A stretch of 64,000 bases of DNA. Origin: Cyclobacteriaceae bacterium (GTDB lineage Bacteria > Bacteroidota > Bacteroidia > Cytophagales > Cyclobacteriaceae). How positions within the stretch are numbered: position 1 is the stretch's first letter; every line of letters begins with the position of its first letter. The translations under genes and the position numbers were made by a program. Shown piece after piece: positions 36,754 to 45,684 of the stretch. Location of the stretch: the NCBI GenBank assembly GCA_019638235.1, contig JAHBUE010000001.1, positions 248,001-312,000 on the forward strand. Direction: 5' to 3'. Under the pieces are notes generated by a model. It did not search any database. It was not told the origin of the DNA and was given only the letters and a program-made list of their open reading frames with translations.

Positions 36754-37314
36754 TCAGAAACCCTTCACATACGGGTTCTGACTGAATTTCGTTTTTAAAG
36801 CCTTGAGTTTGTTTTTCAGTGAGGCATCTACCTGGCGGTCGCCCACCGTAAGCACAAAGCCGCCAATCATATCGGCATCAATCTTTTCAATCAACTCAAT
36901 CTGTTGCGTGCTGCTAATCTTCCGCACAATACCTTCAATTTCTTTCCGCAACGAATCATCAATAGGAAAAGGTGTGGTTACGGTAGCCGTGCCAATGCCT
37001 TTGTTTTTGTTGTACGCATTATGAAACTCGCGTGCAATAGCCGGCAACAACGGCTCACGATTCTTTCGTGTAATAATATCGAAGAATGCCATAGTGAGCG
37101 CGTGCACATTGCCCTTAAATATTTTATGGAGTATGTCGTTCTTCTTATCGTGGCGGATAATGGGGCTGCGCAGCATCAACGCGAATGAGCGGTTTTGTGT
37201 GTACACGCTGGTAAACAACTGCATGTCGTTATGAACCTGGTCTAATACCTGTTTCTCCTGGGCAAGACCCAACAGGGATTTTACGTATCGCGATGCTACC
37301 CGTGATTCAGCCAT
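36754..37314 (-). CDS. atpH: F1Fo ATP synthase subunit delta
   Basis: This 186-residue OSCP/delta subunit connects the F1 head to the peripheral stalk. N-terminal SRVASRYVKSLLGLAQEK and the C-terminal ADMIGGFVLTVGDRQVDASLKNKL are family hallmarks. It starts three bases after atpF. Confidence 0.95.
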   Translation of the reverse strand: MAESRVASRYVKSLLGLAQEKQVLDQVHNDMQLFTSVYTQNRSFALMLRSPIIRHDKKNDILHKIFKGNVHALTMAFFDIITRKNREPLLPAIAREFHNAYNKNKGIGTATVTTPFPIDDSLRKEIEGIVRKISSTQQIELIEKIDADMIGGFVLTVGDRQVDASLKNKLKALKTKFSQNPYVKGF

Positions 37315-37317
37315 GCC

Positions 37318-37812
37318 TTAGTTTACCTTTATATCTTTAATAAATTCTTCAACAAGCTCTTTTTGAGCCTTGTCGGTTGAGAGGTTCTTTTTCATTAAGC
37401 GCTCTGCAACCTGGAGCGAGAACATGGCCACTTGCGTGCGCACATCTTTCATGGCCGCCTGCTTTTCAATCTGGATAGCGGCACGGGCATCATCAATAAT
37501 TTTGTCGGCAGCTTTCTTGGCGTCAAGTTGCGCTTCGTCTTTCATACGGTTGGATGCCTCACGCGCTTCTTTCAACATTTTGTCGCGCTCTTCGCGCGCC
37601 TCTTTAAACAACTTTTCGTTGTCGGCCTGGAGGCGTGCCATTTCAGCACGGGCTTTTTCTGCCGTATCCAATGCGTTCTGAATTGATTCTTCACGCTCTT
37701 TCAGTGAATTCAAAATTGGCTTCCAGGCAAGTTTTGACAGCAATACAACCAGCATCAAAAAAATGATGGCTTGCCAGATTATAAGGCCCGTTCCGGGTAT
37801 TAAGAGATCCAT
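37318..37812 (-). CDS. atpF: F1Fo ATP synthase subunit b
   Basis: This 164-residue subunit has one N-terminal membrane helix (LIIWQAIIFLMLVVLLSKLAW) and a long charged coiled coil rich in Glu, Lys and Ala, forming the peripheral stator stalk. It is separated from atpE by 106 bases that contain a hairpin followed by seven T residues. Confidence 0.95.
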   Translation of the reverse strand: MDLLIPGTGLIIWQAIIFLMLVVLLSKLAWKPILNSLKEREESIQNALDTAEKARAEMARLQADNEKLFKEAREERDKMLKEAREASNRMKDEAQLDAKKAADKIIDDARAAIQIEKQAAMKDVRTQVAMFSLQVAERLMKKNLSTDKAQKELVEEFIKDIKVN

Positions 37813-37856
37813 AGCGTTATATTTTATTCCTGTTCACCAGGCAATTCAAGTAAATC

Positions 37857-37906
37857 AAAAAAAGGAAAAGAACCTGCCTCGGCCTATTGCGTTGACAAGT
37901 TCTTTT
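37857..37906 (-). terminator. intra-operon hairpin/attenuator between atpE and atpF
   Basis: On the minus strand an 11-base stem with one G-U pair (37896-37906 with 37866-37876, loop of 19) is followed by CC and seven T residues (37857-37863). It sits 13 bases past the atpE stop and has the form of a rho-independent terminator, although the operon continues. Partial read-through would leave more atpB-atpE mRNA than mRNA for the downstream genes. Confidence 0.6.
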
Positions 37907-37918
37907 GTGATTAAGACA

Positions 37919-38176
<258 letters not shown>

Positions 38177-38190
38177 TTAAGTGAAACAAT

Positions 38191-39201
38191 TTAATGATGA
38201 TCGTGATCGGCTGTGGCCATACCAATGTACACCGCTGTAAACAACGTAAACACATACGCCTGGATACCCGCAACCAAAATTTCAATAAGGTTTATAAACA
38301 ATACAATTAAACTCGAAATAGAACCCACCAACACACTCTGAAAAATAAACGCAAGGCTGATGAGGCTCAACAATACAATATGCCCTGCCGTTATTGCCAC
38401 AAACAAACGAATGGTTAACGAAATGGGCTTAGTGAAAATACCTACAATCTCAACAGGAAGGATTACTAAGCGCAACGGAAGCGGCACTCCGGGTGTCCAG
38501 AAGATGTGACTCCAGTATGCCTTGTTACCGCTTACGTTGGTGATGATAAACGTAAACAAAGCGAGCGTCATCGTTACGGCAATGTTCCCCGTCATGTTAC
38601 CGGCACCAGGCAGTAAGCCCAGCAGGTTACCAAAAAGAATAAAGAAGAACAGCGTTAACAAGTATGGTAAATATCTTTCGTAGTGATGGCCGATGTTCGG
38701 CTTTACAATTTCATCACGAACAAAAAGAATAATCGGCTCAAGGAAAGACTGAACTCCCTTAGGAGCCTTACCAACATTTTGTTTTGCGCCTTTGGCAGCA
38801 GCCAGCAGCAGCACGATCAACAGCGTGGCATTGATAAACAGCATCGCCACGTTTTTAGTGATAGAAACATCCAGCACGGAGCTTCCATTCAAATAAATAT
38901 GACCATGATCGAGTGTGTAGCCGTTGTAGGTAACTACATTGTGGTGCTCGTCATAAAAATTTTTAGATGAAAAAACTTCCAGCCCGCGCTCGGAAGAATA
39001 GACAATTACGGGCAGGTAAAGCGTGCCATAGTGCCCGTCCCAAAAATGCCAGATGTGGTCGTCCATTACATGGTGCAGAATCACTTCGCTCACGTTAAAC
39101 CCTGGTTCTTCCGAAGCCTCGGCAGCGAACGAAAAAACTGACGAAAACGACAGCGTAACGATGAGTAAAAACCGGGTGATTTTGTGCGAAAAAACGCTCA
39201 T
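38191..39201 (-). CDS. atpB: F1Fo ATP synthase subunit a
   Basis: This 336-residue membrane subunit conducts protons to the c ring. The essential arginine is in SLTIRLFVAITAGHIV; several membrane helices follow. As in other Bacteroidota, the protein has a long N-terminal exported segment with a signal peptide (ending FSFAA) and a His-rich stretch VILHHVMDDHIWHFWDGH. It is the first gene of the cluster, behind a TACCTTTG promoter. Confidence 0.95.
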   Translation of the reverse strand: MSVFSHKITRFLLIVTLSFSSVFSFAAEASEEPGFNVSEVILHHVMDDHIWHFWDGHYGTLYLPVIVYSSERGLEVFSSKNFYDEHHNVVTYNGYTLDHGHIYLNGSSVLDVSITKNVAMLFINATLLIVLLLAAAKGAKQNVGKAPKGVQSFLEPIILFVRDEIVKPNIGHHYERYLPYLLTLFFFILFGNLLGLLPGAGNMTGNIAVTMTLALFTFIITNVSGNKAYWSHIFWTPGVPLPLRLVILPVEIVGIFTKPISLTIRLFVAITAGHIVLLSLISLAFIFQSVLVGSISSLIVLFINLIEILVAGIQAYVFTLFTAVYIGMATADHDHH

Positions 39202-39482
39202 TTGGGCCAGATTAGGGGTTTTTAAAATCCGACCGCAAAGGTATTAATTAAACCATGAGAAAGAAATGTTTTGGATTTTTTCTTAGCCGTTCCCGATGAC
39301 CAATCTGCCCCGATACTATGCCTTCACGCTGAACGGAAAATGTTGTGTAAATCCACGCGAAAAACACCACATTTTATAACGCTTTAGGCTGCTATTCCCA
39401 AACAGCAAATGCCCATAATAATTCTTGTGCTTTTGTCAGGCGATTGCTAACTATACAGAATAAAGCCAACCCCATATCCGCC
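39202..39482. other. divergent intergenic region, atpB / amidohydrolase
   Basis: This 281-base gap is the longest in the window. Apart from the atpB promoter box at 39236-39243, I see no conserved ORF, no strong hairpin, and no perfect TAnnTTTG box for the plus-strand gene. Confidence 0.6.
39236..39243 (-). promoter_or_regulatory. promoter -7 box (TACCTTTG) of the ATP synthase operon
   Basis: On the minus strand this is a perfect TAnnTTTG match, 34 bases before the atpB ATG at 39201. The -33 element is not clear. Confidence 0.5.
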
Positions 39483-41162
39483 ATGAAAAAGTTCTTCATC
39501 TTCGTTGCCGCGTTATTCCTCTTCAATGCCTGCCAGGAGCAAAAATTCGATGTCGTTATCCGTGGGGGTACTGTCTATGACGGTTCAGGAAACCCCGGCA
39601 TTGTAACGGATGTGGGCATCAATGCCGATACCATTGCCTTTATTGGCGACCTCTCAAAAGCAACCGGTAACGTTGAGATAAACGCAACGGGCTTAGCCGT
39701 TTCGCCCGGCTTCATCAACATGCTAAGTTGGGCAACGGAAACGCTGCTTATCGATGGCAAATCGCAATCTGATATCCGGCAGGGTGTTACGCTTGAAATA
39801 TTTGGAGAGGGCACCAGCATGGGGCCACTTAACAACAACATGAAAACCGCCCGATTGGATGGTATGAAGCGCAACCCCGACAGGGCGTTTGACTTAGACT
39901 GGACTACCTTAGGCGAATACCTGGAATCGCTGGAGCGCAGAGGCGTAGCCCCCAACGTGGCCTCGTTTATTGGCGCCACAACCGTGCGCATACACGAGTT
40001 GGGCTATGCCAACCGGCTGCCCAATGAAGAAGAACTGGAACGCATGAAAGCATTAGTAAGGCAAGCTATGGAAGAAGGCGCGCTGGGCGTGGGGGCTTCG
40101 CTCATTTATGCCCCTGCCAATTATTCATCAACCGAAGAGTTAATCGAACTATGTAAAGTAGCGGGCGAGTATGGCGGCATGTACATCACCCACATGCGCA
40201 GCGAAGGCAACAATATTTTTGGTGCGGTAGATGAAACCATACGCATTGCACGCGAAGGCAACCTGCCTGCTGAAATCTATCACCTTAAAATGGCCGGACA
40301 AGAAAACTGGTGGAAACTGGATTCTGTATTAGCCATAATTGATAACGCTAACAAAGAAGGATTAAGAATAACCACTGACATGTACACCTATACAGCAGGA
40401 GCGACCGGGCTTGACGCCGCCATGCCGCCCTGGGTGCAGGAAGGCGGCATGAATGAATGGATTAAGCGACTGCAAAATCCGGCCATACGCAAACGCGCCC
40501 TCGATGAAATGCGCAAGCCTTCCGACACATGGGAAAACCTGTTGCTGATGGCCGGTGGGCCGGAGCGTGTTCTGCTGTTAGGCTTTGCCAACGATTCGCT
40601 CAAACAGTTTATCGGCAAAACATTGGCCGATGTATCTGCCCTTTACGGGAAAAGCCCGGAAGAAACCGCTATGGATTTAGTTATTACTGATAGCACGCGC
40701 GTCAGTACTGCCTATTTTATGATGAGCGAAGAAAACGTTAAGCGGCAAATCGCCATACCGCATATGAGCTTTGGTTCCGATGCCGGCTCAATGGCTAACG
40801 AAGGCGTGTTTATTAAATCAAGTACCCATCCGCGTGCGTATGGAAACTTCGCACGCCTGTTGGGCAAGTACGTGCGCGATGAAAAAGTAATCCCGATGGA
40901 AGAAGCTATTCGTAAACTAACTTCGTTGCCGGCCGCTAATCTTAACATTAAAAAGCGCGGCTCATTGACTCCGGGCTATTATGCCGATGTGGTTGTATTC
41001 GATCTGCAAACCATCCAGGATCATGCAACGTTTGAGCAACCCCATCAATACAGTACGGGCGTAGTGCATGTGTTGGTGAACGGCACACAAGTGTTAAAGG
41101 ATGGAGAGCATACCGGTGCAACACCGGGGCGCGTTGTGCGCGGGCCGGGGTGGAAGGAGTGA
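39483..41162 (+). CDS. D-aminoacylase-like amidohydrolase lipoprotein with altered metal site
   Basis: This 559-residue protein starts with a lipoprotein signal (cysteine at residue 17 in LFLFNACQ) and then the amidohydrolase fold of the N-acyl-D-amino-acid deacylase family (FDVVIRGGTVYDGSG, CQ-anchored). Two histidine ligands are in place (H237 in YITHMRSEG and H267 in IYHLKMAGQ), with D433 in FGSDAG. The usual HxH after PGFID is absent: the site reads PGFINMLSW. The metal-binding Cys of known D-aminoacylases is replaced by Glu (E109 in FGEGTSMGP). ATG 39483 is chosen because it begins the signal. It lies on the opposite strand between the ATP synthase genes and their accessory genes. Substrate is unknown. 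Confidence 0.85.
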   Translation: MKKFFIFVAALFLFNACQEQKFDVVIRGGTVYDGSGNPGIVTDVGINADTIAFIGDLSKATGNVEINATGLAVSPGFINMLSWATETLLIDGKSQSDIRQGVTLEIFGEGTSMGPLNNNMKTARLDGMKRNPDRAFDLDWTTLGEYLESLERRGVAPNVASFIGATTVRIHELGYANRLPNEEELERMKALVRQAMEEGALGVGASLIYAPANYSSTEELIELCKVAGEYGGMYITHMRSEGNNIFGAVDETIRIAREGNLPAEIYHLKMAGQENWWKLDSVLAIIDNANKEGLRITTDMYTYTAGATGLDAAMPPWVQEGGMNEWIKRLQNPAIRKRALDEMRKPSDTWENLLLMAGGPERVLLLGFANDSLKQFIGKTLADVSALYGKSPEETAMDLVITDSTRVSTAYFMMSEENVKRQIAIPHMSFGSDAGSMANEGVFIKSSTHPRAYGNFARLLGKYVRDEKVIPMEEAIRKLTSLPAANLNIKKRGSLTPGYYADVVVFDLQTIQDHATFEQPHQYSTGVVHVLVNGTQVLKDGEHTGATPGRVVRGPGWKE

Positions 41163-41168
41163 TTTATT

Positions 41169-41528
41169 TTACCGGCTAATCTTCCGCCACAAAAAACCAA
41201 CTTCAAGCGCGGTGAATACGGCATACGTGGCCATAAAAAATGCAACGTTTTCAAACGCTCCGGGGCGGTCTTCGCGAACAATTAAAAAAAGGTAGATGCC
41301 ATACGCCAACAGCTTTAAAGCAATACTGCCGAGATAAAAATGAACAAAAAAATCGCGATGGTTTTCGCGGATGCGTAAGAGGTAAACATAAAGCCCCATA
41401 GTGCTTACAGCAAGCAACACCAAACTCTGGTAAAAAAAGGAAGGGAGCGCTGCAAACAACCGGCTCACACCCAAAATAATTAACACTACAATTGCCAGCG
41501 TTATTAAAAATGCAATACGGTTACTCAC
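41169..41528 (-). CDS. four-helix membrane protein, AtpI-like by context
   Basis: This 119-residue protein is almost all hydrophobic with about four membrane helices (AFLITLAIVVLIILGVSRLF, then three more). Sequence alone does not name it. The position next to AtpZ suggests an AtpI-like assembly factor for the c ring. The GTG start overlaps the atpZ stop as GTGA. In many Bacteroidota atpB follows this gene; here an opposite-strand hydrolase gene separates them. Function is inferred from context. Confidence 0.65.
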   Translation of the reverse strand: MSNRIAFLITLAIVVLIILGVSRLFAALPSFFYQSLVLLAVSTMGLYVYLLRIRENHRDFFVHFYLGSIALKLLAYGIYLFLIVREDRPGAFENVAFFMATYAVFTALEVGFLWRKISR

Positions 41529-41761
41529 GATTTATCAATAGACTTGTACAGTTGGTACATCATTCCCGCGAAAGCGGCAAAAACAAATACAATAAGGAAA
41601 ACCGGGTACCTCAACTCAAGCCAATCGTCAATCTTGTACCCTAACCAGGCAAACACACCAATGGTTACCAACAACTGTATGGCCAAGCCACTGTACTTCA
41701 GGTAGCTGTTATACGCTTTTGGCTTCTGCTCCTGCGAGGGATCGTGATGCTCCGAAGCCAT
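41525..41761 (-). CDS. atpZ: AtpZ/AtpI-family protein
   Basis: This 78-residue protein has a polar N-terminus and two membrane helices (YSGLAIQLLVTIGVFAWLGYKIDDWL and YPVFLIVFVFAAFAGMMYQLY). YKIDDWL and the GMMYQLYKSI ending are AtpZ/AtpI hallmarks. In other bacteria it helps the assembly or Mg and Ca uptake of the ATP synthase. The ATG lies 53 bases inside the end of the bactofilin gene, which indicates coupled translation. Confidence 0.82.
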   Translation of the reverse strand: MASEHHDPSQEQKPKAYNSYLKYSGLAIQLLVTIGVFAWLGYKIDDWLELRYPVFLIVFVFAAFAGMMYQLYKSIDKS

Positions 41762-42149
41762 TGCTCTCTCCTATTTTTATTTCTTTAATAGTGGCGCCCA
41801 TCTTACAACTTCCGTTAAAAGACGCTCCCGGTTCAACCACTAACTTACCCGTAACAATATCGCCATGAATTATGGCCGTAGCTTTCAGCACCAACAGTTC
41901 GGCAATTTCAATTTTGCCTTTTACTTCGCCTTCTATGTCGGCATTTTGTGCAGTAATGTTGCCTTGCACCTGCGAAGATGTGCCTAACGCTACTTTTGAT
42001 TTTGATTTCACGTGGCCGGTAACTTTGCCTTCAATGCGAATGTTACCATACGTTTCAATATTCCCTTCCAGGAAGGTTCCTTTTCCAATGGTGTTGCTGG
42101 AATTGCTGATTTCTTCGGCTACTCGTTTTTCTTCTTTTGAAGTAAACAT
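41709..42149 (-). CDS. bactofilin (polymer-forming cytoskeletal protein)
   Basis: This 146-residue bactofilin has a right-handed beta-helix core (TFLEGNIETYGNIRIEGKVTGHVKSKSKVALG to GDIVTGKLVVEPGASFNGSCKMG) with short polar tails. Bactofilins form filaments on the inner face of the membrane and recruit peptidoglycan-remodelling enzymes. It follows an M23 endopeptidase gene after 11 bases, the bactofilin-peptidase pairing known from Helicobacter, Caulobacter and others. A role in cell shape is inferred. Confidence 0.93.
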   Translation of the reverse strand: MFTSKEEKRVAEEISNSSNTIGKGTFLEGNIETYGNIRIEGKVTGHVKSKSKVALGTSSQVQGNITAQNADIEGEVKGKIEIAELLVLKATAIIHGDIVTGKLVVEPGASFNGSCKMGATIKEIKIGESNGFGASRSLAGAEAKSV

Positions 42150-42160
42150 ATTTTGCAGGG

Positions 42161-43024
42161 TTAAAATGTTACAAACTCTTCCGGGTTAAGCGGGTTGCCG
42201 TTGTACCACAACTCAAAGTGCAGGTGTGGGCCATCGGTCATCTCACCACTATTGCCAACTATTGAGATGATCTCTCCGCCATTTACAAAAGTACCAACTT
42301 TTTTATAGAGTTGGGCATTGTGCTTATAAACGGATATCAGGTTGCCTTTGTGCTGAATCATCATCACATACCCGGAGTCCTGTGTCCAGGATGCAAAGAT
42401 CACCGTGCCATCGGCAATATTTTTTACAGGTTCATTTGTTTTGGCCACAATATCCACTCCATAATGGCCTCGCTGTGCGTTATAATGATCGGAAACGAAT
42501 CCCGTAAGGGGCGAAAAGAAAAAGGTTTCCTGGAGTTCGCGGTAGCGCACGCTGGCTAACGTAATTAACGCCAGGTCGGATTTTTCAAAATCTTTACGAA
42601 AGGCCGAATCGGAAGGGGCAAGCTTTAATTCATCAGGGCGCACTATGGGCTGATCTCCGGTGCTTAAAATTTTTGCAGGATCGTTAAAGTCAGAGGTATC
42701 TCCGCTCAACACTCGCTGAATGCTAAGAATAAACTGATCTTTACGGTCAACTTCTAAATACAATGAATCGACTTTCTGATCCAAATCAATCAATTGCTTG
42801 TTCATTTGCATTTGAGCGTAGCGTGGGTCAAACCATCTGGCCAGAATGGTTTGCGACAGAAACAGGCTTATGCCGAAGAGGATAGCAAAGAGGATAACCG
42901 AAAAAAGAATTACCTTCGAGTATGTAAAACCCATGCTGGTTTTCTCGGCAAAGTTCTCTTCGTTGCGGATTACCAGTTGGTAGCGGTTGGTTAACCAGTT
43001 TGAAATGGTCTTTTTTGGCTTCAA
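42161..43024 (-). CDS. M23 (LytM-type) peptidoglycan endopeptidase
   Basis: This 287-residue protein has a polar N-terminus, one membrane anchor (about 33-56), a coiled-coil stretch, and a C-terminal M23 domain. Zinc ligands are seen in HYGVDIVAK and HLHFELWYNG, so the enzyme is expected to be active on cross-links. The start is a TTG at 43024: an in-frame stop lies just upstream and homologues include the KPKKTISNWLTNRY stretch. Together with the bactofilin it probably remodels the cell wall at defined sites. It heads the operon M23-bactofilin-AtpZ-AtpI-like. Confidence 0.9.
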   Translation of the reverse strand: MKPKKTISNWLTNRYQLVIRNEENFAEKTSMGFTYSKVILFSVILFAILFGISLFLSQTILARWFDPRYAQMQMNKQLIDLDQKVDSLYLEVDRKDQFILSIQRVLSGDTSDFNDPAKILSTGDQPIVRPDELKLAPSDSAFRKDFEKSDLALITLASVRYRELQETFFFSPLTGFVSDHYNAQRGHYGVDIVAKTNEPVKNIADGTVIFASWTQDSGYVMMIQHKGNLISVYKHNAQLYKKVGTFVNGGEIISIVGNSGEMTDGPHLHFELWYNGNPLNPEEFVTF

Positions 43025-43041
43025 ATCGCGATTTTAGCCCA

Positions 43042-43049
43042 CAAAAGTA
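43042..43049 (-). promoter_or_regulatory. promoter -7 box (TACTTTTG) for the M23/bactofilin/atpZ operon
   Basis: Perfect TAnnTTTG match on the minus strand, 17 bases before the TTG start at 43024, which implies a very short leader. Confidence 0.45.
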
Positions 43050-43086
43050 GATAATCCGGGCGTAATTAATATGGAATATTCGTTTT

Positions 43087-45684
43087 TTGCGTTTCTTAAC
43101 CGTTGAACTGCTTACTTTGAAATCCGGGTACATTTATATCGCTTTTGCCTGTGTTTTGGCCGCCTGCGCGCCCGAGTCAACCTCGTGGACAAGCAAGGCT
43201 TTTCATAACACTACCGCCCACTATAACGGGTATTATTATGCCCTCGAAGAAATCACCAAAATTGAAGGCACCATCCGCAAAAACCATAAGGACGATTACA
43301 ACCGTGTGTTAAAGCTTTTCCCGCCACTCGATTCGGTATTGGCCAAGAGTTACGACAAAGAAATTCAGGAAGCCATCAAGATGGCCTCCATTGCCATACA
43401 ACGACACCCCAACAGCAAATGGGTTGACGATAGTTACGTGCTGGTTGGCAAAGGCCGGCTTTATAGTTTTGACTGGGGTAACGCCATACAAACGTTCAAG
43501 TTTGTAAACACCAAAGGCAAGGAATTGAATACGCGCCACGAAGCGCTTATCTGGTTGGCGCGAACTTTTACCGAACATGGCGAATACAGCAATGCCGAAG
43601 CTACGTTTGATTTTCTTCAAAAACAGAAACTCAACAAAACCAATCGTAAAAACTTCTATCTTGAAAAAGCACATTACTACCAGATGCGTGGCGATGACAA
43701 CAACTTTGTTAGTAATCTTACAGAAGCCGTACCGTTATTAAAAAAGAAAGACCGCCCCGGCAGAATCTATTTCATTCTTGGGCAAGTATTCCAGGAACTT
43801 GGCTTTGAATCGGAAGCCTACAACTATTTCAGAAAATGTTTGGAAACTCACCCAGAGTATGAAGTAGATTTTTACGCACGGCTATACATGGCGCAGGTAG
43901 CGGAAATATCCAAAAGCCGAAACATTGCCAATGCCCGCAAGTCGTTCAAAAAATTATTGAAAGACAGCAAGAACAAAGAGTTCAAAGACAAGATTTATTA
44001 TGAGATGGGCGTGTTTGAACTCAAGCAAAACAATATTAAAGAGGCTTTCGCCAATTTTGAACTTGCTTTGCGCGAAGGAAACAACACACAAATTGATGGC
44101 GAGGCTTACCTGAAGATGGGTGAGATATATTATGACACTCTTAAAAATTACGAGTTTGCAAAACTGTATTACGATAGCGCGGTTTCAACGCTAAGTAAAG
44201 ACCACGAAGAATTTAATGCGGTAAAATCACGCCAGGAAATTCTGGCCGAATTTGTTACGCACCTCAAAACCATTAGCTGGCAGGATAGCCTGATGGTAAT
44301 GGCTAAGATGGACTCGGCCGCGCTGATGGAACACATTACCGCAGTGTTGGAAAGTCAAAAACTGCCCGAAACAAATTCGCGCAAAAAAAAGAAACGCAAC
44401 CGGATTGACATTTCGCAGGTAAACTCAACGCTGAATACCGCCACAGGGTTAGAGGGCACAGATTGGTATTTCGGAAATCCGTCAGCCCTTGCACTCGGTC
44501 AGCAAGAGTTCAGGCGAATATGGGGAAGCGTTCCGTTGGAAGACAACTGGCGCAGGTCATCGCGTGCTATGCCGGCAACACAACGCACCGGCCCTGTTGC
44601 TTCCGCAGATAATACACCCAATGAAGAAATAGCTCCGGCAGAGGAAACAATTGATGCCGACCCGGTGCTTACAGAGTTTAACCGCATCAGCAAAGAACTG
44701 CCAAAAACAGAAGAACAGGTTGCCGAAGCCTTATCGAAAATTGAAGACGCTCATTTTCATCTGGGCGATGTTTACTATTTTAAGTTACAGGAAAAAGACA
44801 ACGCTGTAAAAACGTATGAAACGTTGTTAACCCGTTTTCCTGAAACAACCTATAAACCCGAAGTGTTGTACAAGCTCTACCTCATGCACAAAGATACTGA
44901 CGTGAACCGGGCAGAGCAATATGCCAACGAACTCAAAAATAATTTTCCCGAAACCACATTCGCCAAAATTTTAATCAACCCTGATTACCTGTTGGAATCA
45001 AGCCAGGTTGTTGAAAAACAAAAAGTGATTTATAAAAAAGCATACCAGCACTTTGAAGTGTATCAGTTAGATTCCGCCATAGCGTTACTAAACGAAGCCA
45101 TAGCGTTAGATAAAACTTCTTTCTCACCCAATCTTGAGTTGTTAAAAATTTTAGCGCTCGGCAAAACGGAAGAAACCGCACGCTATCAATACCGGTTGGA
45201 AGAATTTATCAAACAATACCCCGAAGCCGAAATAAAAGACTATGCCGCGAAACTCTTAGCCGCTTTGCGCGATTTTGAACTGAAGCGTGAAAAAGAAAAA
45301 GGAATCCGGTACATCGTTTCATTGGATGAGCCTCATTACTTCGTTATGATTTTCCGTACCGATGCAAAACTGGAAGACATTGCCGCCAAAACGCTTGACA
45401 ATTTTAACCAGGCTAACGCTGCCTCGGCAGGGTTAAAAGTCAGCAACCTGATTTTTGATGAAACCCACTCCATTACCTTCGTTTCGGGTCTTACCGGTTT
45501 AAAGGACGCCCAACAGTATTACCGTACATTTATCGAAAAGCAACCTACACTCAACGCCTTAAAACCGCATAAATTCAATACTTTTGTAATAACCAAAAAC
45601 AATTTCGACATCTTTTACAGGACTAAAGGTTTGCATGAGTACCTCCAATTCTTTGAAAAAAACTATATCCCGAAAAATCCGTAG
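43087..45684 (+). CDS. sprE: SprE/PorW-like T9SS lipoprotein with TPR repeats
   Basis: This 865-residue protein has a lipoprotein signal ending in LAAC. The segment HNTTAHYNGYYYALEEI and IQRHPNSKWVDDSYVLVGKGRLY matches the conserved N-terminus of SprE/PorW, a T9SS accessory lipoprotein needed for secretion and gliding. Tetratricopeptide-like helix pairs run through residues 110-390 and again from 560. A polar linker (about 430-550) joins them. No ATG precedes it in frame: the start is TTG, at 43087 or at 43117, which would give a shorter signal. It is the first gene of a unit with PBP1A and uvrC. The link to the gldKLMN cluster 4 kb away supports the assignment. Confidence 0.87.
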   Translation: MRFLTVELLTLKSGYIYIAFACVLAACAPESTSWTSKAFHNTTAHYNGYYYALEEITKIEGTIRKNHKDDYNRVLKLFPPLDSVLAKSYDKEIQEAIKMASIAIQRHPNSKWVDDSYVLVGKGRLYSFDWGNAIQTFKFVNTKGKELNTRHEALIWLARTFTEHGEYSNAEATFDFLQKQKLNKTNRKNFYLEKAHYYQMRGDDNNFVSNLTEAVPLLKKKDRPGRIYFILGQVFQELGFESEAYNYFRKCLETHPEYEVDFYARLYMAQVAEISKSRNIANARKSFKKLLKDSKNKEFKDKIYYEMGVFELKQNNIKEAFANFELALREGNNTQIDGEAYLKMGEIYYDTLKNYEFAKLYYDSAVSTLSKDHEEFNAVKSRQEILAEFVTHLKTISWQDSLMVMAKMDSAALMEHITAVLESQKLPETNSRKKKKRNRIDISQVNSTLNTATGLEGTDWYFGNPSALALGQQEFRRIWGSVPLEDNWRRSSRAMPATQRTGPVASADNTPNEEIAPAEETIDADPVLTEFNRISKELPKTEEQVAEALSKIEDAHFHLGDVYYFKLQEKDNAVKTYETLLTRFPETTYKPEVLYKLYLMHKDTDVNRAEQYANELKNNFPETTFAKILINPDYLLESSQVVEKQKVIYKKAYQHFEVYQLDSAIALLNEAIALDKTSFSPNLELLKILALGKTEETARYQYRLEEFIKQYPEAEIKDYAAKLLAALRDFELKREKEKGIRYIVSLDEPHYFVMIFRTDAKLEDIAAKTLDNFNQANAASAGLKVSNLIFDETHSITFVSGLTGLKDAQQYYRTFIEKQPTLNALKPHKFNTFVITKNNFDIFYRTKGLHEYLQFFEKNYIPKNP

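Noticed and set aside
43087..43140. Frameshift joining ATG 43071 to the SprE-like gene
   Set aside because: The 43071 frame ends after 11 codons, and the TTG starts give a normal lipoprotein signal; a sequencing error cannot be shown from this sequence alone.
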